Source of the DNA: Loripinus fragilis
Lineage: Eukaryota > Mollusca > Bivalvia > Lucinida > Lucinidae
DNA: 64,000 bases
Direction of reading: 5' to 3'
NCBI GenBank assembly: GCA_964019695.1
Contig: OZ026520.1
Coordinates: 21,094,130 to 21,158,129 of the forward strand
In this document: positions 52,769 through 61,904 of the stretch, one piece after another
Layout: every line of letters starts with the position of its first letter
Position numbering within the stretch: the first letter of the stretch is position 1
Translations under genes and position numbers: made by a program
The notes under the pieces: model-generated
What the model was told of the DNA's origin: nothing
Seen by the model: only the letters and a program-made list of their open reading frames with translations
Database searches by the model: none

Positions 52769-54744
52769 AACTAGAATTTAGCAAGTATATCTGTTGCGCG
52801 ATCTTAGCATTGAATAATAATGACACTGGTCGGACTGCGCGGATGAGCAGGCTGATCTATGCCTTCGTTGCTTGCATACAAACATAAAACGTATTTTCCC
52901 AGGATATGGCTTATGTTATCTTCTAAGTTTTTCCTTGTATTTTGATAGCACAGATTAGTTTCATGAAATTGACAAATAGAAACCATTCCGTCTACAATCG
53001 ACAATATGCTCATTTAAATGCTTGATTGATTTAAGATTAGTGCCTTCTCCTAGCAAAGGGCCTCCTTTTTACATGGACTAAAGGTGTAAGTTCATAACAG
53101 TATGCCATCTTGAGACCTTAAATCGCATCCATGATTTAAGCGGGATAGGTCATATATGATAGTTGATGTCCAGATAAGATCCTGATCAGCTCAGTCTAAA
53201 ACTATAGGGTTGCTCTTGACTTTCTTTTCGCATATGTGACCAAGCCCTTTTGCCAAAGTGAGGAGCACTTGTATTATTTTTGCCAACTCTGATTTTCAAA
53301 AATACCCTTCTTGACGCAATATGCAGAAATAGAAGTCGTTTTGACAAGTTAAGTCAAAGTGGCATAGTGACATAGAATTTCGTCTGTACTAGCAGAGAAA
53401 AGGCATTCCTGGTTAAATTGATTGGAATATCTTTAATCTGTTGATGTCGAAGAGTATGTTCTATTTTACTTATAATTGTCTTGATTTGTTTGCTAGAGAT
53501 TTTATTGATCAATTTAGATTTAATTAGACACATTGCATTGCATTGCATATACGAACAGTGAAGGCTCAGACAAGTCTGTGCAACCATGATGTCTCGTCAG
53601 AGCCTTCGCTGCTAGCAAACACAAATTGTGGCAAAGATGAAGGCTCAGATCAAATTTATAGGCACCATGCCCTACTATATAACAGAGTATGCAATTTTGA
53701 AGAGCGAATTTACGCATATACCTCAACAAAAAAAATAAGAAATCAGCTAACCATTGCTTCAGCTGGAGAACACTTTAACTTAGCTGCCATCTAAACATTT
53801 ATTGTAGTGTGCAAGGGAGTCTAAACCCGAGCTTATAAGACAGTTAATGATAAAGTCATTTTTCCTGATAGTATCAGATTGTTAATATGTCATTTAGCTT
53901 TGTATAAATAAAACATTTAAACACAACACAAGAACTAATGATGGTTATCCAGAGAGCTAGATCAGTTCCGAAAATAGCTGACTTTGGTCTTAGATAACTA
54001 GGTGCTTTGGGATAAGTACCAAAATTAGAGCTGGTTCATAATGCAATCTTAATAGTATATTTCTTGATTAAATGTGCTGTAAGCAGACCTTTTCAACTTC
54101 GCAATTGCAACTGCGATTCATTTGCTCGTTTATAAGAAAACATTTGACAGTGCGTTGATATAAAAAGTAAACTCTAAACTATGAATTGTCAAGTTTTATT
54201 TTTTGTTCAAATCGTTTTTGCACTGTTTGTAATTAGTTACGTTCTGATGTAGCTGTCTGTAACTTATATATTTTTAGACCAGTCCAATGGTGAAAGAAAT
54301 ATAAAAAAAAATGTTAGTTAAGTGAATTTAAGTATAAAAACGTTAATAAATTAAAAAACATTAGTAATAAAATTGTTATAAATTTATCTTAAAGTATAAT
54401 TAAATTCAATAATTTATGTTATTTTAAAAATGTAAATAATATAAGAGTCGGAGGATGTCACTCACTTTGAACTAAACACCTGGCGTTCACCTTTCGTGAA
54501 CCTCCGAAAAACGGAAATTTGCGATAAGTACCCAAATCTCATGTTGATGTTTTGTCCACTGTCACTTGTTTTGTTTGGAGGGCGAACGCAGCAATATAAA
54601 GCAGTGCTTATGATTTTCTTCATGTTTCATTTCTGTTCAAGAGGAATAATATAAGTGTCACTGATTGTTTACTGTAGATATATAGAACTCCAATAGAGGA
54701 ACATTTTCAAACAGTTCAAACAGTAGTACTGATAATAGAGCTGC
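52769..54744. other. Unassigned DNA upstream of the CARD gene
   Basis: Diverged fragments related to the D and C element interiors occur at 52830-52890 and 53545-53680 (GAAGGCTCAGACAAGTCTG, CAGAGCCTTCGCTGC). A 5' untranslated exon of the CARD gene could lie here but cannot be identified. Confidence 0.4.
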
Positions 54745-54988
54745 TTAACGCTTTTAGCGCCAAGAAATAATGCATCTGAAAATATCGTCTGCTGAAGTCG
54801 TCTGCTGCAATTAATTGCCTAGCGATACTGACGAATTAAGTTTAGAAGCAAACAGCGTAGATCCAGAACAGACTGCTCCTATAGGAGCAGTCTGATCTGG
54901 ATCCACACTGTTTGCCATAGAGGCTTCTTAAACATTCAGCAGACGACAAAGCAGACGAATTTTGTTGTGATTGCCGCTTTAAGGGTAA
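54745..54988. mobile_element. TCGTCTGCTG-type TIR element (copy G4)
   Basis: The best-preserved copy. Outer ends TTAACGCTTTTAGCG and GCCGCTTTAAGGGTAA; subterminal AAGTCGTCTGCTGC and CAGCAGACGAC; core GATCCAGAACAGACTGCTCC / GGAGCAGTCTGATCTGGATC, flanked by GCAAACAGCGTA and CACACTGTTTGC. Confidence 0.8.
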
Positions 54989-54994
54989 ACTATT

Positions 54995-55180
54995 TAAGTG
55001 CTGAATGTTTTAAAATGAAATATTCCAGCTGATGATTTGGACTAATCCATCCTAGTTATCCATAAATGTTTTGCTGAAAAAGCAAACAAATAGTTCCTGA
55101 TCAGACTGCTCCGCTAGGAGCAGTCTGACCAGGGACTAGTTGTTTGCACGTGCTTTTCCTGTCTGAGTAATTTGGTTTTG
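54995..55180. repeat. Repeat I (copy 2) with hairpin
   Basis: CTGATCAGACTGCTCCGC / AGGAGCAGTCTGACCAGGG, with AACTATTTAAGTGCTGA on the left and TTTGCACGTGCTTTTCC on the right. Matches 43095-43300. Confidence 0.65.
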
Positions 55181-55189
55181 GCACGCATA

Positions 55190-55254
55190 TAGTCTGGTAC
55201 CCCGCGTCTCTTTGTGTACTAAAGACAGAGTCGGAGAGGCCGGGTACCAGACTA
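55190..55254. mobile_element. 65-bp TIR element with 9-bp target duplication
   Basis: TAGTCTGGTACCC and GGGTACCAGACTA are exact 13-bp inverted ends. GCACGCATA is perfectly repeated outside (55181-55189 and 55255-55263). One of the smallest recognisable insertions here. Confidence 0.9.
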
Positions 55255-55392
55255 GCACGCATATAGTTAGTTAAGCGAAATGCATGTACGTTTTTTTACA
55301 AACAAGCTAAGCCGACTAACTGAGTACAACATCAGATAAGATTCAGTTATCAATTATGCATGCTTAGAGATGTAGAATTGTTATTTCTGTAG

Positions 55393-55558
55393 GTGAATTG
55401 TCCCCAGGAGACACCCACTGCAATCAGTATCCATGGACAAATACGATCAGAGAAAGATAACACGGAACCTGGTGATAGTTAAAGAAAGAGTTGAGGGAGA
55501 TCTAGATCATGTTGTAGACAGACTCATAGAGAAGGATATCTTTACTATACAAACAAAG
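55393..55558 (+). CDS. CARD gene, exon 1 (5' UTR plus first half of the CARD)
   Basis: A likely acceptor ttatttctgtag ends at 55392, so 55393-55432 would be 5' UTR and further upstream exons are probable. Coding starts at ATG 55433 and ends in phase 0 at AAG before the donor GTAAGG (55559). It encodes 42 residues, the N-terminal CARD helices. The last part is duplicated immediately downstream. Confidence 0.8.
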
Positions 55559-55984
55559 GTAAGGAAGATAACACGGAACCTGGTGATAGTTAAAGAGTCG
55601 AGAGAGATCTCGATCATGTTGTAGATCGACAGACTCATAGAGAAGGATATCTTTACTTTACAAACAAAGGTAAAAATGAACGGTATCATGACTTATTGTT
55701 TTATTCACTTTTGATATATTTTTTCTTATTTATTAGCTTTCTTAAATGAGATGGCATGAATGTGTTTTATACATGCGTATCATCAACATATCCATGTAAC
55801 TTAGTTTTTATGTCAAATATCATAATAAACATCACTTTGATTATTCCATTCTACTCTAATACCAACTAGCTATATGTTATTAATTCTTTGTTCCGTATCT
55901 ATATCCAAATTATCACAAAAAGTTTTCAATTCATACAGTACAAAAACTCCTGTTTCGTCGATGACCATGTCCGAATGATTAGGG

Positions 55985-56041
<57 letters not shown>

Positions 56042-58471
56042 CCAACATAGGTTTGAAGATATCTAAATTACAGCTCGAAGATACGATGGCCTCGTATACC
56101 GATGTCATTTGATAATAAATCTCGTATTTTAAATTCATCCATTTGTCCTTACAGGAAGAAATTGATAGTGCACAGCCACCAACCCCACAGAAAAAGACTA
56201 CTCTAGTTATTAACAAATTACTACGCAGTGGTAAACAGTCATACCCAGTGTTCAAGGAAATTTTACTGGAACGAGGGTATGAGGATGTCATCGCTCTAAT
56301 GGAAAACACACGACCTGACAGTAAGTATACATTTACCAAACCCTGCATGGGTCAAATTAAAGAGTATTTACCATTTAATCATTTAATGGTGAATATATAT
56401 TTTTGTTGATTTTCTGTGTTTCTGTTATTTTGTTTGTTTGGTGTTCGTGTGTGTTTTCCACATAAAAAACAAAGCATCAAAACAATTAAGTCAGTATGAA
56501 GTCAATTATCAGTAATGTTGCTAAGAATGCTTTGGAGCACGATTCTATAAAAATGAAAACGGTATGGTCCCAAAATCCCACTTTAAATTCTGTAAACGCA
56601 TAAAAGACTTTATATAAAACAGTGTTTGTGGTTTAACAGCGGAACTTAAGGGTAACTAATTTACAGAAAAGCATATGTGAAATAGTTCATCGTTCCTAAT
56701 CTACAGATCCCATTATGAGAATGACTTAAGTAATTTTCTGCTAGCTAGTTAATCCGTTTGCCTTTTCTGATGATATTCCCAATAGATGTTAATGACATTG
56801 TTCCTTTTCAGCGGCGTCTAGCGATGGTGCCAGCGGGTGGTCTGAAGACAGAAGCAAGACATTTATTATTCCGTCACAGGTGGGTTTCACTGAGATTTTC
56901 CAGTTTTCTAAATATTGTGTCATGTATTCCAAATCAAAGATCAGCTGAGCAATATATCACTGAATATTTCTTCCTATAGTGAAGACCCAGATGGATAATG
57001 TGGCGTTTCATCAGGGTCTACACTATTTGTTTAGGGGGAAATCCTCAGTGACAGAAATGCATCATAATTGGGAATGCCAACCTGTAACCCCTTAAAATAT
57101 ATAATGGACAATCCCATCCTTATTGCTTTTATCTATATGGGAATATCCATCAGATAAATGGATAAAAAGGGGAGGCATGTCTTATTTTTAAAACAATATT
57201 AATGGTACAATGAACTACCTAAAGTGGTCAAAATTCTGATATTTTGATTTTGACCATTCGCCTTCGGTTAGGCTTTGAAAAATTTAATTCCAATGCAAAT
57301 GGCCAAATGCACAATTGATTGGTCATTGGCATCCATTAAACATTTTTCTTTATATTTCACTCAGTAGCAGTTATGAAAGCATAAAATAATTACGAGTTCA
57401 TATTACTTTTTGAGTGAATTATACTGACTCTAATGCTGAAGTAAATAGGTTCTTATCACTGATAAACCTTTGGAAAATGGTAAACCACCTTTAATTGAGA
57501 CATGTGTGCTGTTTCACAAAAATGATAAATGATAATAAATATAAAGATTATTTGAGAAAAGCCTGAGCATTAGTCATGGATACACGCGATCATCTTTTTT
57601 TACCCCCACTCTGCTTAATGTCTCCTAATTTCTTTTGCGTCATATTTCTCGTTTATTGTAAGATATTTTTCTAATACAGGTTGATGAATTAGATGGGACT
57701 TCTACTGACAAAAGAAGTGTTACTCCAGGAGAGATGGAACGAATGCTGACAATAGTTATGTCTAAATTTGAAGAGAAAGAATCTCAAATAAAATCAGATC
57801 TTAGACAAGAGTTCGAGAAAAAGCTGGAGACTGATAGAAAAGACCATGAAGAGACAATAAATGTTTTAAAGGGTGATCTTTCTAAACTCGCTAAAATCTC
57901 TGAAGAATACGAGCATCTAAAAACCATTCAGAAATCGATGAGAAAACAAATGAATGACCAGCATGAGAAAATTACCTCTCTTAATCAAGAAAATGTGAAG
58001 CTCAAGCGGGAAGCCACAAAATTAGATACATTAACAAACGAAAACACAAAGTTAAAGTCTGAAAATGAACTGCTTAAGAGAGAAAACACGCAGATGGAGA
58101 ATGAAATCAAGAAGCTAGAAGCTCATATTACGGACAAAGAAAGTGAAATAGGTAATCTGAAGCTACACATTGAAATGCAGTATCATCGCCTGAAATCAGA
58201 CCTGACAAAAACTAGAGACAAATTTGAAAGTGACCAGGGCCATCTTCACGCAGACATGCAAAAGCAGCAAAATATGCTAACAGAAATATCCAAAGCTGTG
58301 TTTACCATCACTAAAAATATGGAGTTCGAGCAAGAGGAAGTACCAAATACCAACAGAGGGAGTCAGCCACGAACACCTCGCACCAGAAATAAACCATGGG
58401 TTGGTGGTAAAACAAACCAGAAATCCTCATACAATAAATTTCTTGGTTACCAATCTGGAAAACGCAAGTAG
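55433..58471 (+). CDS. CARD and coiled-coil protein, four coding exons
   Basis: Exons 55433-55558, 56155-56320, 56812-56879 and 57680-58471 join with consistent phases and consensus splice sites to give about 383 residues. Residues 1-97 form a CARD (death-fold): MDKYDQRKITRNLVIVKERV and DHVVDRLIEKDIF supply the first helices, and LVINKLLRSGKQSYPVFKEI then LLERGYEDVIALM the later ones. Residues 98-138 are a polar linker. About 139-335 are a continuous coiled coil rich in Lys/Glu with Leu, Ile and Asn heptad positions. The C-terminus (350-383) is basic (PRTPRTRNKPW ... SGKRK). Known: CARDs bind other CARDs in apoptosome, inflammasome or BCL10-type signalling, and CARD-coiled-coil proteins (CARD9/CARD11 class) oligomerise through the coil. 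Inferred: a cytosolic innate-immunity or apoptosis adaptor. It lacks a caspase, NACHT or MAGUK domain. Assignment to a named orthologue is not possible from sequence alone. Confidence 0.88.
55565..55669 (+). pseudogene. Tandem duplicate of CARD exon 1, broken
   Basis: Copy of 55454-55564 displaced by 111 bp: KITRNLVIVKE is repeated, then a net 4-bp loss shifts the frame to a TAG (55618-55620). A roughly 4-bp gain just after restores the original frame (DRLIEKDIFTLQTK), followed by its own donor GTAAAA at 55670. Because of the stop it cannot contribute to the CARD if included. Confidence 0.9.
55989..56038. repeat. CT microsatellite in CARD intron 1
   Basis: Twenty-five CT units between exons 1 and 2. 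The Arg-Glu repeat frame on the other strand is an artefact of it. Confidence 0.95.
56155..56320 (+). CDS. CARD gene, exon 2 (second half of the CARD)
   Basis: Acceptor tttgtccttacag ends at 56154 and the consensus donor GTAAGT starts at 56321. It begins in phase 0 (EEIDSAQPPTPQKK) and ends with one base of a split Thr codon. It carries the characteristic LLRSG...F...LLERGYEDVI segment of the CARD. Confidence 0.9.
56321..56811. other. CARD gene intron 2
   Basis: AT-rich, no further element recognised. Ends with the acceptor ttgttccttttcag. Confidence 0.7.
56812..56879 (+). CDS. CARD gene, exon 3 (linker)
   Basis: A 68-bp exon with acceptor ttccttttcag and donor GTGGGT. CG completes Thr, then ASSDGASGWSEDRSKTFIIP and SQ. 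The polar, Ser-rich sequence links the CARD to the coiled coil. Confidence 0.85.
56880..57679. other. CARD gene intron 3
   Basis: At 56980-57035 there is a diverged hairpin core (GAAGACCCAGATGG ... CATCAGGGTCTACACTATTTG) related to the one at 44006. Otherwise nothing is recognised. Confidence 0.6.
57680..58471 (+). CDS. CARD gene, exon 4 (coiled coil, basic C-terminus, stop)
   Basis: Acceptor tttttctaatacag ends at 57679. Phase 0 entry with VDELDGTSTDKRSVTPGE, then a coiled coil from about 57734 to 58330 and a TAG at 58469-58471. The internal ATG at 57734 is not the start, because the 18 codons before it continue the frame into the splice junction. At 264 codons it is the longest open frame in the window. 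Confidence 0.92.
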   Translation, partial: VDELDGTSTDKRSVTPGEMERMLTIVMSKFEEKESQIKSDLRQEFEKKLETDRKDHEETINVLKGDLSKLAKISEEYEHLKTIQKSMRKQMNDQHEKITSLNQENVKLKREATKLDTLTNENTKLKSENELLKRENTQMENEIKKLEAHITDKESEIGNLKLHIEMQYHRLKSDLTKTRDKFESDQGHLHADMQKQQNMLTEISKAVFTITKNMEFEQEEVPNTNRGSQPRTPRTRNKPWVGGKTNQKSSYNKFLGYQSGKRK

Positions 58472-58477
58472 AATAAA
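58472..58477 (+). promoter_or_regulatory. Candidate polyadenylation signal of the CARD gene
   Basis: AATAAA directly after the stop codon. A second AATAAA lies at 58655-58660, inside the repeat element that follows. Which one is used cannot be told. Confidence 0.4.
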
Positions 58478-58570
58478 GGCATCAAAGTTATGAAATGGTT
58501 CTATTTTTCAGCCACTCTGCTGCAAGCACATGGCAGCCGGCTGACATCAGGCAAAGATTGCTGCCATATA

Positions 58571-58830
58571 TTAAGCCTTAAAGTGCCATGGACAATTTGC
58601 AGCAGACGACATTAATATTTTTTTCCAAATTTAGCTTCTTTTAAGTAAACAACAAATAAAGCTTGATATAATATGTGATTGGTCTGCTGGCAGACGATTC
58701 ACATAAAGTATCAAGCTATATCAGGCAGACGTTTTACATAAAATAGCAAGTCCGATATTTTCTCCAAATGAAGCAAGATACCCCCAAATTTGCTATTTGC
58801 TGCGGTTGTGATTGACGCTTTAAGGTTTAA
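58571..58830. mobile_element. TCGTCTGCTG-type TIR element (copy G5) in the CARD 3' flank
   Basis: Ends TTAAGCCTTAAAGTGCC and GACGCTTTAAGGTTTAA with GCAGCAGACGAC inside. It begins 100 bp after the CARD stop, so it is probably part of, or abuts, the 3' UTR. Confidence 0.65.
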
Positions 58831-61039
58831 TATCGCCACAAAAGAAACAAGCAAAGGAATGAGAAAATAATGCATGGTGTTTGCAATTAGACATGACTCA
58901 ACCCACTCAGCTGTATTATTCAAAGGCTAGCCAGAGTCTTGAAAGTTTAAGTGCACCGTGAAGAGCTAATGTATTTTAAGACGATGTTTTAGCAAGGTGA
59001 TATGCATATTATTTTTGTATGCAAACAACAACAAAAATCTTATAACGACAATGTTGCTCATAGATATTTAGGACACCACAATGATGCTGTGCATGTATTC
59101 CAGCACATTAATGACATCAGAAATGAGATTTAAGTCATCTGATTGACTGGTCGAGTATATCTGGGCCTGGGCTCTGTGCAGTCTGCTCAGCACTTTTGTT
59201 TTGGCTCCCCGGTTCGTGCAATCAGTCTGTTCAGTGCCTGTGTTATTCGATTATTGGAAAGTATACTATTATTTTAACTTGCTTAATGCAAATCTTTAAT
59301 ATTCTAGATAGTCTCTGTAGCTGAGCAGGATAATTTGAGTCTTGCTCAGCCGAAAACACCCAATGCAGGTTTTCTCGCGATGGGGCCCATATTATGACTC
59401 TTATTTGTATCTTCAATTGATCCAGGTACTTGTCATGTAGACTACCAGAGGAGGCTAAGACTAAATTGCGCATGAGCACAGGGAGCCTTCCCTTACGACA
59501 AACGCAAAACTACGGTAGTATATAACCCCGATTGGATAGATGCATTTGCATGTTTAGAACACTGACTTCGAGGACAAATGTCATCTGCTTAAGTCGTCTG
59601 CTGCATCACTTAACTAACATCACTGCGTAGATCCATTGCAGTGCGTGCCTAGATCGGCTGACTGCTCCTCTGCATACACAGGTTTGCTGTGAAATTTCTT
59701 TAAAACATTAGCAGACGTACCAGACAATGAGAGAACATTTCCCATGTGCGATGTGTGCGTTATCGCACCTTTTATGATATTCCGATCTTTTACATCATAC
59801 ATCGCAATACACAAAGTGCAACTGCATGTTGGTGCAATAAGAAAATTGTTGTATGGTATGTGCGTCTGTATGGGAATTTATCCACTCCACAAAGTGATAA
59901 TCTTCCCCTCTTAAGACGCACAAACCATACATTGACTTTGACGTGTCTCATGGGCCTGCTAGGCTCCTGGTGTGAAGCCTTCGATGTATTTGTTTTATAT
60001 GTGATGTTTTAATTAATCATTTTGTTGTGTTTATTATTGTTTTATTAAAACTGCGCTTTACGTTGAACATTGAAGTTGATTTAGTTTCTATTCAAATAAA
60101 ATGGAAATACTGTTTGTATTATGCTTATTTTAGAGATAAATGAAATCTGGAAATCACAAGGTCCTTTTGTCTCGTCCATAAAAAGAATGGTATTTGGGGT
60201 TTTTTGTTGTTGTTTTTTTTTGTTTGTGTGTTTTATGCATAAAACTAATATGCAAGGTCTTGTAACATTATCCAACAAATGTGATTGAATTATTGTTCTT
60301 ACAAAAGCAGATCTATGATGCAATCGAGTCAAGGTTGCACTTCACTATTAAATTTCCATAAACGACAATGTTAACGCTTCGCCACTTTATTAAAAAAAAC
60401 TGAACATACGTACAAAGCTTAACAAACCTGTCTTATTTTAAACAGGCATTCTATCCGATCAATTTCATATAAAAACAATCATATGTTTCCCTGGTCAGGG
60501 GGCTGCCATATTGGATGAAGTCTGACAACCACCAATTCGTACCTGAAAATTTGGCATATTTTCTACCTTGGGGGTCAGTTAATGAAACCAACCTTATCTC
60601 CCTATAATAAACTCATTTCAAAATTAAATATGCCTATTAGTAACTGACATTGGTTGGTCTGTTTTTATACTTCAAAATAATGAAAGTGCGTGATTGACAG
60701 ATGACGTCATTTATCTTATAATGTTAACCTAATGCTCTCCCCACAAAAGGCGGGGCCAAGCTTTGTCTATATTTAGCTGTGTGTACCCTAAAGGCATCAC
60801 AGAACCAACACAATAAGTGTGCGTAGAGCGAAGACTCAGATCATCCTGGGCGTCGCCCAGTCTGATCAGTCTTTGCTGAGCGCTCAATGGATAACTGTGG
60901 TGTGAACCCAAGCTTTCTTCGTGCGGATAGAGAAGCCTCTGATCAGACTAAGCTGATTTCTAGACTGATCTTAGTCTTGTCGTGACGCACAGGTACATTG
61001 TTGGTTTTCTCATGATGTGACTCAGTTGTGATAATACAT
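58831..61039. other. Unassigned intergenic DNA with repeat traces
   Basis: A degenerate TCGTCTGCTG-type copy lies at about 59565-59735 (AAGTCGTCTGCTGC ... AGCAGACGTACC). At 60820-60960 hairpin phrases occur (ACTCAGATCATCCTGGGCG / GCCCAGTCTGATCAG) related to the C/D interiors. No gene supported. Confidence 0.4.
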
Positions 61040-61146
61040 GGTATCAAAAGTCTGTAAAAACTGAATACCAGTACGGCAGAAAAATGCCACAGTCGTGGAT
61101 CACAGACCAGCCAATGGCACCAAGAGGATGAGACACTAGGCTCCGA

Positions 61147-61377
61147 GGTTATAAAACTGTTTTTGTGCTCAACTCAACTGATTACGAAATTTATCCTGCT
61201 AATAAGTGTTAAAATGCCAACAATTGTTGGCATTTTAACATTTATCAACAGGATAAATACAACATCTGAGACACTTAAAACAAGAAACTTCTTTATTTGT
61301 CAGTATTTTTGTCGGTATTTTAGTTTTTACGAGCAGTTGAAATTTCGTGCTCGGTTGAGTTGAGCATGAAAACAGTT
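61147..61377. mobile_element. Palindromic TIR element, 231 bp
   Basis: Ends pair as GTTATAAAACTGTTTTTGTG / CATGAAAACAGTTCTATAAC and continue with CTCAACTCAAC / GTTGAGTTGAG. The middle holds a perfect 32-bp palindrome built on GTTAAAATGCCAACAA (61208-61239), with outer pairing TTATCCTG / CAGGATAA. Confidence 0.85.
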
Positions 61378-61394
61378 CTATAACATTGGGGTCA

Positions 61395-61420
61395 GAACAC
61401 ACACGAGAGAGAGAGAGAGA
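61395..61420. repeat. GA microsatellite
   Basis: About thirteen GA units, followed by a G run. Confidence 0.9.
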
Positions 61421-61668
61421 GAGAGAGGGGGGATAAGCAATGCAACCCGTTATCACTCTCCCTAAGCAAGATGATTGCCAAACCAGAAAGGATGCACAAA
61501 GTATACACCCTTTTAACAACCAACCCCAGTCCCAGAACACAATGAAAGCAACAACGAAGATCTTATAACAAAAGAGTAACCTCCGCAGCCATCGGTGGGC
61601 TCAAATCTATTTACTGGCCAAATATATGCCCAAGATTCTATAAAATTGACTAAAATGAAATCATAGCT

Positions 61669-61904
61669 GAGTCGTGACATGTGATTTCCAACAATGTGGT
61701 ATGTGCGACCAGCAAATCCTCAGATCAGCCTGCGCATACGCGCAGTCTGATCAGAACCTTTGCTAGTCACTTGAGTATTCTATGATTGTTAAGCTACTGA
61801 CTGGACATGATTTGGGTTTTCTAAGCTTAAAAGGAGGCTGCACAGACTCGTCTGAGTCTACGCTTGTCAAAATGACACATTGTTGGAAACCACATGTCGT
61901 GGCT
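61669..61904. mobile_element. GAGCC-type TIR element C5
   Basis: Ends GAGTCGTGACATGTGATTTC and GAAACCACATGTCGTGGCTC, with the usual interior (CAGATCAGCCTGCGCATACG, TTAAAAGGAGGCTGC). Flanks AGCT and ATTT do not match. Confidence 0.85.

Larger units (their letters stand above)
61040..61620 (-). repeat. Repeat family B (copy 8), interrupted
   Basis: Reverse copy: GACCAGCCAATGGCACC, GCAAGATGATTGCC and GCAGCCATCGGTGGGC. A foldback element (61147-61377) and a GA tract interrupt it. Confidence 0.65.

Noticed and set aside
55505..55689. Minus-strand frame with two near-identical repeats across 55505-55689
   Set aside because: It is antisense to the tandemly duplicated CARD exon; the repeat reflects that duplication.
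55926..56348. 140-residue minus-strand frame with an Arg-Glu repeat
   Set aside because: Generated by the CT microsatellite and antisense to CARD exon 2.
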